A stretch of 64,000 bases of DNA from Roseiarcus sp963764955 (lineage in GTDB: Bacteria; Pseudomonadota; Alphaproteobacteria; Rhizobiales; Beijerinckiaceae): NCBI GenBank assembly GCA_963764955.1, contig CAVXVE010000037.1, positions 496,001-560,000 on the forward strand, given 5' to 3'. Made by a program: the position numbers and the translations under genes. The notes under the pieces were generated by a model. The model did no database searches, had not been told where the DNA came from, and was given only the letters and a program-made list of their open reading frames with translations. Shown one piece after another: positions 36,887 through 46,496 of the stretch. How positions within the stretch are numbered: position 1 is the first letter of the stretch; the number at the start of each line of letters is the position of its first letter.

Positions 36887-37801
36887 ATGGATAATTTCCT
36901 GCAGCAGCTGATCAACGGGCTCACGCTGGGGTCGATCTACGGACTGATCGCCATCGGCTACACGATGGTTTACGGCATCATCGGCATGGTCAATTTCGCC
37001 CATGGCGACCTGTTCATGCTGTCGGCCTTCATCGCTTTGATCGTATTCATGATCCTGACCCAGATTCTGCATGTGGGGTCGCTGCCGCTGGTGTTTGTCG
37101 TGGTGCTGGTCGCCGGCATGGCGCTGACCGGCTTATGGAACTGGGCGATCGAACGGCTGGCGTACCGGCCGCTGCGTGGATCGTTTCGCCTGGCCCCGCT
37201 CATTTCGGCGATCGGAATGTCGATTTTCCTGTCAAATTTTGTCCAGGTCGTTCAGGGGCCGCGCAACAAGCCCGCGCCGCAACTGCCAAACCATGTCTTC
37301 AACCTGACCGGCGGCGCATATGATGTCACCCTTTCGGTGCGGCAGATTCTGATTGTGGTGGTCACGGCGATCCTGCTCGCGGCCTTCTGGTATATCGTCC
37401 GCTACACCTCGCTCGGGCGGGCGCAGCGCGCCTGCGAGCAGGACAGCAAGATGGCGGCGCTGCTGGGCATCGACGTCGACGCGACGATTTCGATCACCTT
37501 CATCATGGGCGCGGCCCTGGCGGCGGTCGCCGGGGTCATGTTTGTCATCTACTACGGCGTGGTCAATTTCGCCGACGGTTTCGTGCCCGGCGTCAAAGCC
37601 TTCACCGCCGCGGTGCTGGGCGGCATCGGCTCCTTGCCGGGCGCGGTCCTGGGCGGCCTCCTGATCGGGCTCATCGAGGTGTTCTGGTCGTCCTATTTCA
37701 CCACCGACTACAAGGACGTCGCCGCGTTCATGATCCTGGCGATCACGCTGATCTTCCTGCCCTCGGGCATTCTCGGCAGGCCGGAAGTCGAGAAGGTTTA
37801 A
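36887..37801 (+). CDS. livH: Branched-chain amino-acid-type ABC transporter permease LivH
   Basis: A 304-residue inner-membrane permease with about eight helices. Typical openings are INGLTLGSIYGLIAIGYTMVYGIIGMVNFAHGDLFML, and the coupling loop EQDSKMAALLGIDVDATISITFIMGAALA is present, as is FTAAVLGGIGSLPGAVLGGLLIGLIE. Start 36887 follows GGAGGGCGGG. It forms the transmembrane pore with LivM. Likely substrates are branched-chain amino acids, though members of this family also import aromatic acids, amides or urea. Confidence 0.94.
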   Translation: MDNFLQQLINGLTLGSIYGLIAIGYTMVYGIIGMVNFAHGDLFMLSAFIALIVFMILTQILHVGSLPLVFVVVLVAGMALTGLWNWAIERLAYRPLRGSFRLAPLISAIGMSIFLSNFVQVVQGPRNKPAPQLPNHVFNLTGGAYDVTLSVRQILIVVVTAILLAAFWYIVRYTSLGRAQRACEQDSKMAALLGIDVDATISITFIMGAALAAVAGVMFVIYYGVVNFADGFVPGVKAFTAAVLGGIGSLPGAVLGGLLIGLIEVFWSSYFTTDYKDVAAFMILAITLIFLPSGILGRPEVEKV

Positions 37802-37804
37802 GCC

Positions 37805-39256
37805 ATGAGCGCGCCTTCGCAAGCTTCCCAGATCGCAACTCCCGGCGAGACCGCGACCCAGCTCGTTCCCGCCCTCCGCAACGCCGCGGCCGCGGCGCTC
37901 GTGGCTTTCGGCCTCTGCTTTCCGATCATCAGCTACCGCGCCGAAGCGAACATCAACAACGAACTCGTGCTGGGCGGCCGATGGCCGCTTTCGTTCGCCA
38001 TCGCGGCGATCGTTTTCGTGTTCGTTTTCTTGCGCCAGATGGCGCGCGCGGACTGGCGGATCTGGTTCGACCGCGTGGGCTCCGCGCTGGCCGGGGGCAT
38101 GGGCGGCGCGCTGGCGCAGGCGGCGCGGGAGGGCGAGGGCACGGCTCCGCCCTCAACCGCGCGAATCGCCTTCAGTCGTTATTTCGGTCCTTTCGCGCTC
38201 GGGCTCGTCATCCTGTTCCCGCTCATCTCGCTTGGCCTTCTCGGGCCTGGCGGCTCGCTCAAGTGGATCAACAACTACGGCGTCCAGATTCTGATCTACG
38301 TGATGCTGGGCTGGGGGTTGAACATCGTGGTCGGCCTCGCCGGCCTGCTCGATCTGGGCTACGTCGCCTTCTACGCCGTCGGCGCCTATTCCTATGCGCT
38401 GCTGTCGACCACGTTCGGCCTTTCGTTCTGGATCTGCCTGCCGCTCGCGGGGATCCTTGCGGCGATGTGGGGCGTCATTCTGGGCTTTCCGGTTCTCAGG
38501 CTCAGAGGCGACTATCTGGCGATCGTGACCCTCGCGTTCGGCGAAATCATCCGCATGGTGCTGATCAACTGGGTCGACCTGACCAACGGCTACGCCGGCA
38601 TCTCCGAGATTCCGCATGTGTCGTTCTTCGGCATTCCCTTCACCGACGACGACGACGGGTTCGCGGCGATCTTCCATCTCCCGTACACGCCGATCTACCG
38701 CACGATCTTTCTCTTCTACCTGATCCTTGCGCTCGCCCTCCTCACCAACTTCGTGACGATTCGTCTGCGGCGCCTGCCGATCGGGCGGGCCTGGGAAGCG
38801 TTGCGCGAGGACGAAATCGCCTGCCGGTCGCTCGGCATCAACACCACCAACACCAAGCTCACCGCCTTTGCGCTCGGCGCGATGTTCGGCGGCTTCGCCG
38901 GTTCGTTCTTCGCCGTCCGGCAGGGATTCGTGAGCCCCGAAAGTTTCACCTTCATCGAGTTGGCGACCATCCTCGCCATCGTCGTGCTCGGCGGCATGGG
39001 CTCACAGCTTGGCGTCGCGATCGCCGCCGCGGTGATGATCGGCGTTCCCGAGCTCATGCGCGAACTGGAATGGATGAAGGCTATATTCGGCCAGGATTTC
39101 GATCCGACACAATATCGCATGCTGCTGTTCGGCGCGGCGATGGTCGTCATGATGATCTGGAAGCCGCGGGGCCTCGTTTCGACGCGCCTGCCGTCGATCT
39201 TCCTCAAGGAGCGAAAGGCCGTGTCCGGCGATCTGGTCAAAGAGGGGCACGGCTAA
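37805..39256 (+). CDS. livM: Branched-chain amino-acid-type ABC transporter permease LivM
   Basis: A 483-residue permease, longer than the usual 320-420, with an N-terminal extension of about 145 residues containing two extra helices (FGLCFPIISY, FAIAAIVFVFVFLRQM) and a soluble loop. The core has GWGLNIVVGLAGLLDLGYVAFYAVGAYSYALL, VLRLRGDYLAIVTLAFGEIIRM and ALREDEIACRSLGINTTNTKLTAFALGAMFGGFAGS. It ends 0 bases before livG. Such extended LivM proteins are common in rhizobia. Confidence 0.94.
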   Translation: MSAPSQASQIATPGETATQLVPALRNAAAAALVAFGLCFPIISYRAEANINNELVLGGRWPLSFAIAAIVFVFVFLRQMARADWRIWFDRVGSALAGGMGGALAQAAREGEGTAPPSTARIAFSRYFGPFALGLVILFPLISLGLLGPGGSLKWINNYGVQILIYVMLGWGLNIVVGLAGLLDLGYVAFYAVGAYSYALLSTTFGLSFWICLPLAGILAAMWGVILGFPVLRLRGDYLAIVTLAFGEIIRMVLINWVDLTNGYAGISEIPHVSFFGIPFTDDDDGFAAIFHLPYTPIYRTIFLFYLILALALLTNFVTIRLRRLPIGRAWEALREDEIACRSLGINTTNTKLTAFALGAMFGGFAGSFFAVRQGFVSPESFTFIELATILAIVVLGGMGSQLGVAIAAAVMIGVPELMRELEWMKAIFGQDFDPTQYRMLLFGAAMVVMMIWKPRGLVSTRLPSIFLKERKAVSGDLVKEGHG

Positions 39257-40168
39257 ATGAACTGGCGGACCAGCCCGCTGCTCGCGGTTGAAAACCTCAC
39301 AATGCGGTTCGGCGGCCTCGTCGCGGTGAACGCCTTCAGCTTTTCCGTCGGGCGAGGCGACATCACCGCGCTCATAGGGCCCAACGGCGCGGGCAAGACG
39401 ACCGTCTTCAACTGCGTCACCGGGTTCTACAAGCCGACCGAGGGGCGCCTCGCCCTTGCCCGCGATGGCGTCGCGACGCCGGAGGACATCGCCGCCGCCA
39501 CCCGATCGAGCGGCCGCCATGCGAGCACGGCGAACGGCGAGCTCTTTCTGCTCGAGCGCATGCCCGACCACGAAATCGCCCGCAAGGCGCGCGTCGCGCG
39601 CACGTTCCAGAACATCCGCCTCTTCCAGGGCATGACGGTGCTGGAAAACCTGCTGGTCGCCCACCACAATCCGCTCATGCTGGCGAGCGGGCTCACCGTG
39701 CTCGGGCTGATCGGCGCGCCGAGCTATCGCCGCAAGGAGGCGGATTGCATCGAGCGCGCGAAATACTGGCTGGAGAAGATCGATCTGACCGACCGCGCCG
39801 ACGATCCCGCCGGCGAATTGCCCTACGGCGCCCAGCGCCGGCTGGAAATCGCCCGCGCGATGTGCACCGATCCCGTGCTTCTTTGCCTGGATGAACCGGC
39901 CGCCGGACTCAATCCCCGCGAATCGGCCGATCTCAACGCGCTCCTGCGGTCGATCCGCGCCGACCACAACACCTCGGTGCTCCTGATCGAGCATGACATG
40001 TCGGTCGTCATGCAAATCTCCGACCACGTGGTCGTGCTCGACTACGGCGTCAAGATCGCCGACGGCACGCCGGAGGAGGTGCGCGCCGATCCGAAGGTGA
40101 TCGCGGCGTATCTCGGCGTCGAGGACGAGGAGGAGGTCGAACAAATCGAAAAGGAGTTGGAGCAGTGA
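39257..40168 (+). CDS. livG: Branched-chain amino-acid-type ABC transporter ATPase LivG
   Basis: A 303-residue ATPase. Walker A is GPNGAGKT, the signature is LPYGAQRRLEIARAM, and Walker B LLCLDEPAAGLN. An insertion of about 30 residues after the Walker A region (RDGVATPEDIAAATRSSGRH) is typical of alphaproteobacterial LivG. The C-terminal part has VIAAYLGVEDEEEVEQIEKELEQ, an acidic tail. It overlaps livF by 4 bases. Confidence 0.95.
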   Translation: MNWRTSPLLAVENLTMRFGGLVAVNAFSFSVGRGDITALIGPNGAGKTTVFNCVTGFYKPTEGRLALARDGVATPEDIAAATRSSGRHASTANGELFLLERMPDHEIARKARVARTFQNIRLFQGMTVLENLLVAHHNPLMLASGLTVLGLIGAPSYRRKEADCIERAKYWLEKIDLTDRADDPAGELPYGAQRRLEIARAMCTDPVLLCLDEPAAGLNPRESADLNALLRSIRADHNTSVLLIEHDMSVVMQISDHVVVLDYGVKIADGTPEEVRADPKVIAAYLGVEDEEEVEQIEKELEQ

Positions 40169-40908
40169 GCGTCGCGGGCGCGGCCGCGCCGACGCCGCTT
40201 CTGCAACTGCGCGGGATCGAGACGTTCTACGGCAAGATCCAGGCGCTCAAGGGCGTCGACATCGATGTCAACAAGGGTGAAATCGTCACCCTGATCGGAG
40301 CCAACGGCGCCGGCAAGTCGACGACCATGATGACCATTTTCGGCGCGCCCCGCGCGCGGCGCGGCCGGATCACCTTCGACGGCCGGGACATCACCAACCT
40401 GCCGACGCACATGATCTCGCGGCTGTCGATCGCCCAGTCGCCGGAGGGACGTCGGATCTTTCCGCGCATGACGGTGTTCGAGAATTTGCAGATGGGCGCC
40501 TCGATCAACAATTTCGCCTATTTCGACGAGGATCTGCAGCGCGTGTTCACGCTTTTTCCGCGCCTGAAAGAGCGCGCGCCGCAGCGCGGGGGGACGTTGT
40601 CGGGCGGCGAACAGCAGATGCTGGCGATCGGGCGGGCGCTCATGAGCCGGCCGCGCTTGCTGCTTCTGGACGAGCCGTCGCTCGGTCTTGCGCCGCTCGT
40701 GGTCAAGCAGATCTTCGAAGTGATCGGCGAACTCAACGCGCGCGAGGGCCTGACCGTTTTCCTGGTCGAGCAGAACGCCTTTCATGCGCTGAAGCTCGCC
40801 CATCGCGGCTATGTGATGGTCAATGGCGCGATCACCATGCAAGGCGCCGGCGCCGAACTGCTGGCGCGCCCCGAAGTGCGGGCCGCCTATCTCGAAGGGG
40901 GGCATTGA
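40165..40908 (+). CDS. livF: Branched-chain amino-acid-type ABC transporter ATPase LivF
   Basis: A 247-residue ATPase with Walker A GANGAGKST, signature LSGGEQQMLAIGRALMSRPRLLLLDEPSLGLAP (including Walker B) and the family-typical PEGRRIFPRMTVFENLQMG. The GTG start overlaps the livG stop. Pairs with LivG to energise the importer. Confidence 0.95.
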   Translation: MSVAGAAAPTPLLQLRGIETFYGKIQALKGVDIDVNKGEIVTLIGANGAGKSTTMMTIFGAPRARRGRITFDGRDITNLPTHMISRLSIAQSPEGRRIFPRMTVFENLQMGASINNFAYFDEDLQRVFTLFPRLKERAPQRGGTLSGGEQQMLAIGRALMSRPRLLLLDEPSLGLAPLVVKQIFEVIGELNAREGLTVFLVEQNAFHALKLAHRGYVMVNGAITMQGAGAELLARPEVRAAYLEGGH

Positions 40909-41264
40909 TGGACGGCTTCCTGTGGGCGAATTCGCATTACGGTCCGTTCACCTTCGTCCTCATCACCCTGGTCTTGGGCGGGGCGGGCGCGTGGGCGACC
41001 GGACGGGCGATCGCCAAGACCTGGCGCCAGATGGCGATGGTTGCGCTCTATATGATCTTTCTGACCGCCGCGGTGCGCTTCCTGCATTACGCGCTCTATG
41101 GCGAGCCGCTGCTGTCGCCGAGGCTCTTCATCGTCGCCTACATCTGGACGATGGCGGTCGGCGCGCTCGGTTACCGGTCCATGCGGGCGACGCAGATGGC
41201 GACCCAATATTCCTGGGTTTACGAGCGTTCGGGGGTGAACTGGCGCGCCAAAGGCAATGGCTGA
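40908..41264 (+). CDS. DUF6867-like membrane protein of the liv operon
   Basis: A 118-residue protein with three predicted helices (FTFVLITLVLGGAGAWATGRAI, MVALYMIFLTAAVRFLHYALYG and a third around LFIVAYIWTMAVGALGYRSMR) and a polar C-terminus with YSWVYERSGVNW. The start ATG overlaps the livF stop (TGATG), so it is translated with the transporter. Small proteins of this type are repeatedly found after livF in Hyphomicrobiales; role unknown, possibly a fifth transporter component. Confidence 0.75.
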   Translation: MDGFLWANSHYGPFTFVLITLVLGGAGAWATGRAIAKTWRQMAMVALYMIFLTAAVRFLHYALYGEPLLSPRLFIVAYIWTMAVGALGYRSMRATQMATQYSWVYERSGVNWRAKGNG

Positions 41265-41412
41265 ACATCGCCTAAAGGCTGATCAAACCTTTGTGTTTTT
41301 TAAGGTGACTCTTGATCAAAAAAGGGAAAGTATCCGCGACCAAGGTGGAATTTGTCTTCTACCGACGGGCGTCAGGGAGGGCCGGGCGCCCGCAACTCAT
41401 GGGAGTAGCTGA

Positions 41413-42534
41413 ATGATCAAACATTGGTTGTCTGGGGTGGCGCTCGTCGCGGCCCTGGCGTTCTCTGGCGCGGCCAGCGCACAGATCAAGATGGGCGTCG
41501 CTGGCCCGATCACTGGACCCAACGCCGCCTTCGGCGCCCAGCTCGTCAACGGCACGCAGCAGGCTGTCGACGACATCAACAAGGCGGGCGGCATCCTCGG
41601 ACAAAAGATCACGCTTGAACAGGGCGACGACGTCTCCGATCCCAAGCAGGGCGTATCGGTCGCCAACAAGTTCGTCGGCGACGGCGTCAAGTTCGTCGTC
41701 GGCCACTTCAATTCCGGGGTGACGATCCCCGCCTCCGACGTCTACGCGGAAAACGGCATCCTGTTCATCACCCCCTCCGCCACCAATCCGAAGGTCACTG
41801 ACCGCAAGCTCTGGGACGCGTTCCGCACCTGCGGGCGTGACGACCAGCAGGGCATGCTGTGGGCCGAACTCGCGCGCGACAAGCTCAAGGGCAAGAAGAT
41901 CGCGGTCGTGCACGACAAGACGACCTATGGCAAGGGTCTGGCCGACGCGGCGCTCGACAACATGCACAAGTTCGGCATCAAGGAAGTGCTGTACGAAGGC
42001 GTCAACACCGGCGAGAAAGACTATTCGGCCATCGTCTCCAAGATCAAGGCGTCGGGCGCCGACTATCTGATGTGGGGCGGGCTGCACACCGAGGGCGGCC
42101 TCATCATTCGCCAGATGCGCGACCAGGGCATGAAAACCGTCATGATCTCCGGCGACGGCATCACCGACAACGAGTTCTCGCAGATCGGCGGTCCGGGCGT
42201 CGAAGGCACCTTGATGTCGTTCGGTCCCGACCCGCGCAACAACCCGGCCGCGAAGGAAGTCGTCGCCGAGTTCAAGGCGAAGAACTTCGATCCGGAAGCC
42301 TATACGCTCTACTCCTACGCCGCGGTTCAGATCATGAAGCAGGCGGCGGAAAAGGCCAAGTCGCTCGATCCGAAGAAGGTCGCGGAAGTCATGCATTCGG
42401 GCATGACCTTCAACACCGTGATCGGCCCGATCGCCTATGACAAGAAGGGCGACCGCACCAGCGTCGACTACGTCTGGTACACTTGGGAGAAGGGGCCCGA
42501 CGGCAAGATCACTTACGTGCAGAACAAGTCTTAA
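41413..42534 (+). CDS. livK: Periplasmic branched-chain amino-acid-type binding protein
   Basis: A 373-residue solute receptor with signal peptide MIKHWLSGVALVAALAFSGA, cleaved after ASA. The type I periplasmic-binding fold is seen in IKMGVAGPITGPNAAFGAQLVNGTQQAVDDINKAGG, VVGHFNSGVTIPASDVYAENGI and FRTCGRDDQQG. LivK/LivJ-like receptors usually bind Leu/Ile/Val, but the family also includes aromatic and amide receptors, so the ligand is not certain. It completes the importer operon and is followed by a terminator. Confidence 0.94.
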   Translation: MIKHWLSGVALVAALAFSGAASAQIKMGVAGPITGPNAAFGAQLVNGTQQAVDDINKAGGILGQKITLEQGDDVSDPKQGVSVANKFVGDGVKFVVGHFNSGVTIPASDVYAENGILFITPSATNPKVTDRKLWDAFRTCGRDDQQGMLWAELARDKLKGKKIAVVHDKTTYGKGLADAALDNMHKFGIKEVLYEGVNTGEKDYSAIVSKIKASGADYLMWGGLHTEGGLIIRQMRDQGMKTVMISGDGITDNEFSQIGGPGVEGTLMSFGPDPRNNPAAKEVVAEFKAKNFDPEAYTLYSYAAVQIMKQAAEKAKSLDPKKVAEVMHSGMTFNTVIGPIAYDKKGDRTSVDYVWYTWEKGPDGKITYVQNKS

Positions 42535-42590
42535 GCCCGTCTGCCTGCTGGCGGGCGATATCCCGCCCGCCGGTCTGCGCAATCCGAGAG

Positions 42591-42616
42591 ACCGCCGGAA
42601 ACGGCGGTTTCTTTTT
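42591..42616 (+). terminator. Rho-independent terminator of the liv operon
   Basis: ACCGCCG - GAAA - CGGCGGT forms a perfect GC-rich 7-bp stem with a GNRA loop, directly followed by TTCTTTTTG. It lies 57 bases after the livK stop and also just before the convergent ccdA end. Confidence 0.88.
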
Positions 42617-42622
42617 GCCGTA

Positions 42623-43352
42623 TCACCCGATCCGGCTGAACTGCGGGAAGGTTTCGATCAGCCACAGCGAAGCGCTCTGGAATCCGCCGGTCAGGAACAA
42701 GACGCCGGTCACGACGAGGAGGACGCCGACGGTCTTCTCAATGCGGCCGAACTGCTTGCGCAGATGGAGCGAGGCGCGCATGAACGGGCCGATCGCGGCG
42801 GCGGCGAGGATAAACGGCAGACCCAGCCCGAGGCTGTAGACGGCAAGCAGAGCCGCGCCGCTGGCGGCGGTGTCCCGGCTGCCGGCGACGGCGAGAATGG
42901 TGGCGAGGATCGGGCCGATGCAGGGGGTCCAGCCGATCGCGAAGGCGAAGCCCATCGGATAGGCGCTCCACAGGCCCGCGGGCTTCTCGAGCTCGAGGCG
43001 CTTCTCACGCAGCATCGCGCCGATTCGGAACAGCCCGAGAAAGTGCAGGCCCATCAGGATCACGCCGATCCCGGCGGCGATCGACAGCGCATGGCTCCAT
43101 TGCCTGAGCAGCTCGCCCAGCACCGACGCCGTGGCGCCCAAGGCGACGAACACGGTCGAGAAGCCGGCCACGAACAAGAATGCGGTGACGAGAATATCGC
43201 GCCTCGCCTTCGCCTCGCTCTCGTCGACCAGTGCTTCGACGCTCGCGCCCGCGAGATAGCAGAGATACGGGCGCCGCGAGCGGCAGCACGCACGGCGAAA
43301 CAAATGAGATCAGACCCGCGCCGAACGCGGCGGGAAAGGAGACATCGGCCAT
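42623..43352 (-). pseudogene. ccdA: CcdA-type cytochrome c biogenesis/thiol-redox transporter, frameshifted
   Basis: A six-helix membrane protein passing electrons from cytoplasmic thioredoxin to periplasmic thiol proteins. The N-terminus MADVSFPAAFGAGLISFVSPCVLPL starts at 43352 and holds the first redox Cys. After a one-base insertion near 43267-43280 the match resumes in another frame with PYLCYLAGASVEALVDES and continues to the second Cys motif AIGWTPCIGPILATILA. Repaired, it is about 242 residues, the family length. Both catalytic cysteines survive, so an indel error is likely. Confidence 0.85.
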
Positions 43353-43499
43353 GGGCTAACAAATGGTCCATCGACGACAGCGCGTCAAATCATACAAAGA
43401 CGCCCGCCTTTCGCGCTGGTGGAAAGGGCGGCCTGAAGGCGGCCCGGCCATGCAACGACTAGAAAGAGCCGCGTCGGGCGGAGACCGAACCCCGGCGTT

Positions 43500-43769
43500 T
43501 CAGCGCTGGGCGGCGGCGAGCCGCGAAGCCGAGAGGACCCATCCCTGGAAGCCATCAGTGCTTAAGCTGACGGTCTTTCCGCCCACTTGAAGAGTCAGGG
43601 TGGCGTAATCAGCCGAAGAGCCCGTGCAGGCGAAGGCGAAGGCCCCTGGCGCAGTCAGGCATGCCGGCGCAGCGCCCGCTTGCGCCGGTCCACACACGAG
43701 CGCCGAGCACAGACCGACGGCCGCAACACCGTCCGCGCGCGCCATCCGTCGCGCCATGACCAAATTCAT
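43500..43769 (-). CDS. Small secreted hypothetical protein
   Basis: An 89-residue frame with a plausible signal peptide (MARADGVAAVGLCSALVCGPAQAGAA) and a short beta-rich mature part with two cysteines (CLTAPGAFAFACTG, YATLTLQVGGKTVSLS). No recognised domain and only a weak ribosome site. Included with low confidence because the composition is not that of a shadow frame. Confidence 0.4.
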   Translation of the reverse strand: MNLVMARRMARADGVAAVGLCSALVCGPAQAGAAPACLTAPGAFAFACTGSSADYATLTLQVGGKTVSLSTDGFQGWVLSASRLAAAQR

Positions 43770-43978
43770 CGTATCCAGCCGGAAAACGAGTTCAACCTCG
43801 CCACAACTTCGACGTTGCGTAACCCGTAATCTCCCAGACCCGTGTGGGCAAGCGATTCCGCGCCGCTCAAGGGATGGTCGTGAAAATCGCCGCCGTCCAT
43901 GATACTATGGTTCCGATCCTATGGACGGAGCGCCAATGGCCTCAAGGTTCAAAGGCCAAGCGCAATGAGCGGGGCGCG

Positions 43979-45382
43979 ATGAGCATGGATCCCGTTGTTC
44001 TATCCCGTATTCAGTTCGCCTGGGTCATCGCCTGGCATTTCCTCCTGCCGGCCTTCACCATCGGTCTCGCCGCCTTCATCGCGGTGCTGGAGGGTCTCAA
44101 TCTCTTCACCGGCAGAGAAATCTACCTTCGGATTTCCAGCTTCTGGATCAAGATTTTTGCGGTGTCATTCGGCATGGGCGTCGTTTCGGGGATCGTCATG
44201 CCGTTCCAGATCGGCACGAACTGGAGCCGTTACTCCGACGCCACCGCCAACGTTGTCGGGCCGCTGCTGGCCTATGAGGGGCTGACCGCTTTCTTCCTGG
44301 AGGCGGCTTTCCTCGGCGTGCTGTTGTTCGGACGCAAGCTGGTGCCGCCCTGGGCCCATTTCATCGCGGCGTTGATGGTCGCCCTCGGAACGCTCTTTTC
44401 GACCTTCTGGATCATCGCCACCAACAGCTGGATGCAAACGCCCGCCGGTTATGAAATCGTCGACGGCCGTTTCCTGCCGAAGGACTGGCTTCAGATCATC
44501 TTCAGCCCGTCTTTTCCTTATCGGCTCGCTCATGTCGTCGACGCGGTTTACATCACCACCGGTTTCGTCGTTATCGGCGTCGCGGCCTCGTATCTGCGGC
44601 AAGGACGCTTCGTCGCGGAAGCGCGCACCATGCTATCGATGACCTTGTGGCTCCTCACCGTGCTCGTGCCGCTCCAGTTTTTCCTGGGCGACGCGCATGG
44701 CCTCAACACGCTGAAATATCAGCCTGCGAAGCTGGCGGCGATCGAGGCGATCTGGGACACGCACGGCCGCGTTCCGCTCAATCTGTTCGCGATCCCTGAC
44801 GAGAAAGCCGAGATGGACCGCGACGTCATCGCGATCCCCGACCTCGGCAGCCTCATTCTGACCCACGACCTGAACGGAGTGGTGCATGGCCTCAAGGACT
44901 TCCCCGCCGACCAGCGCCCGTCGCCGATCATTGTGCCCTTCTTCGGCTTCCGGATCATGGTCGGAATTGCAGTCATCATGCTGGCGGTGGTCGTGGCGAG
45001 CCTATGGCTGCGCTGGCGGGGCGAGCTCTTCCACACCGACTGGTTCCTCTGGTGCTGCACGCTCGCCTCTCCCCTCGGCTTTATCGCGGTGACGGCCGGC
45101 TGGGCGACGACCGAGGTCGGTCGTCAGCCTTGGACGGTCTACGGGCTCCTGCGCACGCGCGATTCCGTGTCTCCCTCGCTCACGGGGTTGGACGTCAGCA
45201 TTTCGCTGCTCGGCTATTGTCTTGTGTACCTTGTCATGTTTTCAGCCGGATTGGCGCTGATGCTGAGACTGGTGCGACAGGGCCCCACGGAGGCTGCTGG
45301 TGAGCCCGACGCGATTGAAGGCGGGCGCCCGGCGCGGCCGGTTCAGGCGCTCCCAGCGACAGAAGCGGGGCAGCGGCTATGA
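43979..45382 (+). CDS. cioA: Cyanide-insensitive cytochrome bd-type quinol oxidase subunit I
   Basis: A 467-residue multi-helix quinol oxidase core. Markers are IQFAWVIAWHFLLPAFTIG with a heme-ligand His, FQIGTNWSRYSD, GPLLAYEGLTAFFLEAAFLG, and the diagnostic GWATTEVGRQPWTVYGLLRT. The quinol-binding loop is short, as in CIO rather than the long E. coli bd form. It gives respiration under low oxygen or with poisoned cytochrome c oxidases. ATG 43979 is preferred over upstream frames lacking conservation. Overlaps cioB by 4 bases. Confidence 0.94.
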   Translation: MSMDPVVLSRIQFAWVIAWHFLLPAFTIGLAAFIAVLEGLNLFTGREIYLRISSFWIKIFAVSFGMGVVSGIVMPFQIGTNWSRYSDATANVVGPLLAYEGLTAFFLEAAFLGVLLFGRKLVPPWAHFIAALMVALGTLFSTFWIIATNSWMQTPAGYEIVDGRFLPKDWLQIIFSPSFPYRLAHVVDAVYITTGFVVIGVAASYLRQGRFVAEARTMLSMTLWLLTVLVPLQFFLGDAHGLNTLKYQPAKLAAIEAIWDTHGRVPLNLFAIPDEKAEMDRDVIAIPDLGSLILTHDLNGVVHGLKDFPADQRPSPIIVPFFGFRIMVGIAVIMLAVVVASLWLRWRGELFHTDWFLWCCTLASPLGFIAVTAGWATTEVGRQPWTVYGLLRTRDSVSPSLTGLDVSISLLGYCLVYLVMFSAGLALMLRLVRQGPTEAAGEPDAIEGGRPARPVQALPATEAGQRL

Positions 45383-46392
45383 CCCAGCCCTTTCTCGATC
45401 TCGTGCCCGTCTGGACGCTCGTCCTCGGCGTTGGCGTCTTTATGTATGTGCTCCTGGACGGCTTCGATCTGGGCGTGGGCATACTCTATGGATTCGCGCC
45501 TGATCGGGATTCGCGCAACCTGGTCATGAACTCGATCGCGCCCATCTGGGACGGGAACGAAACCTGGCTGGTGCTCGGCGGGCTTGCGCTTATGGCCGCT
45601 TTCCCGCTCGCATTTGCGATCATCATCCCAGCGGTTTATTTCCCGATCGCCATCATGCTGCTGGCGCTCATTTTCCGTGGCGTCGCCTTCGAGTTCCGCT
45701 ACCGCGACGCCGAGCATCGGACCTTCTGGGATCGCGCCTTCAACTATGGCTCCTTTCTTGGCGCCTTCGCGCAGGGCGTTGTCCTCGGCGCATTCATTCA
45801 AGGCTTTCAGACGGAAGGTCGCCACTTCACGGGCGGCTCATTCGACTGCTTTACACCGTTTTCGCTGCTCACTGGCGTCGCCCTGGTCTTCGGCTACAGC
45901 CTGCTCGGCTCGGGTTGGCTCATTCTGAAAACCGAAGGCCCGCTTCAGGAGTGGGCGAGGCAGCTCGGGCGCTGGTCGCTGATTGGTGTTCTGATTGGAA
46001 TCGCCGCGGTGAGCCTATGGACGCCATGGGCGAAGCCCGTGATCGCCGAGCGGTGGTTCTCCTGGCCCGATATCGTATTTTTAGCGCCGGTGCCGATCTT
46101 GACCGCTCTCATCGCCTACTGGGAGTGGCGGTCGCTCAACAACCGCTCTGAGGCGGCGCCGTTCATCGGCGCGATCCTGTTGTTCGTGATGTCCTATCTC
46201 GGCCTCGCGATCAGCCTCTTTCCGCTGATCGTGCCGTACAAATTCACCCTCTGGGACGCAGCCTCATCGCCGTCGACGCAGGCCTTCCTGCTCGTGGGGA
46301 CGGTGTTCCTGTTGCCGGTCATCCTCATGTACACCGGCTGGTCCTATTGGGTGTTTCGCGGCAAGGTCCGCGGCGACCTGGGGTACCACTGA
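45379..46392 (+). CDS. cioB: Cyanide-insensitive cytochrome bd-type quinol oxidase subunit II
   Basis: A 337-residue structural subunit. Typical opening LVPVWTLVLGVGVFMYVLLDGFDLGVGILYGF, then NSIAPIWDGNETWLVLGGLALMAAFPLAF, RGVAFEFRYRD and the end VILMYTGWSYWVFRGKVRGD. ATGA overlap with cioA. The last about 50 codons recur in decayed form 600 bases downstream. Confidence 0.95.
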   Translation: MTQPFLDLVPVWTLVLGVGVFMYVLLDGFDLGVGILYGFAPDRDSRNLVMNSIAPIWDGNETWLVLGGLALMAAFPLAFAIIIPAVYFPIAIMLLALIFRGVAFEFRYRDAEHRTFWDRAFNYGSFLGAFAQGVVLGAFIQGFQTEGRHFTGGSFDCFTPFSLLTGVALVFGYSLLGSGWLILKTEGPLQEWARQLGRWSLIGVLIGIAAVSLWTPWAKPVIAERWFSWPDIVFLAPVPILTALIAYWEWRSLNNRSEAAPFIGAILLFVMSYLGLAISLFPLIVPYKFTLWDAASSPSTQAFLLVGTVFLLPVILMYTGWSYWVFRGKVRGDLGYH

Positions 46393-46496
46393 CTGAGCCG
46401 CTGAGGCTCCGAGAATCTCTCGCCTGGGCAGGCAGCAGCGAAGCGCCGGCGCCGCTGTTTACGCACGCCGCCGGCGCTCCCCAAGGCCTCCGCTCT

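Noticed and set aside
36887..42534. Calling the liv-type importer a benzoate transporter
   Set aside because: Proximity to the Box cluster is weak (15 kb away with an unrelated operon between), and the receptor sequence does not reveal the ligand.
43363..43590. Plus-strand frame beginning at 43363
   Set aside because: No ribosome site or domain; overlaps the opposite-strand small secreted frame and the ccdA promoter region.
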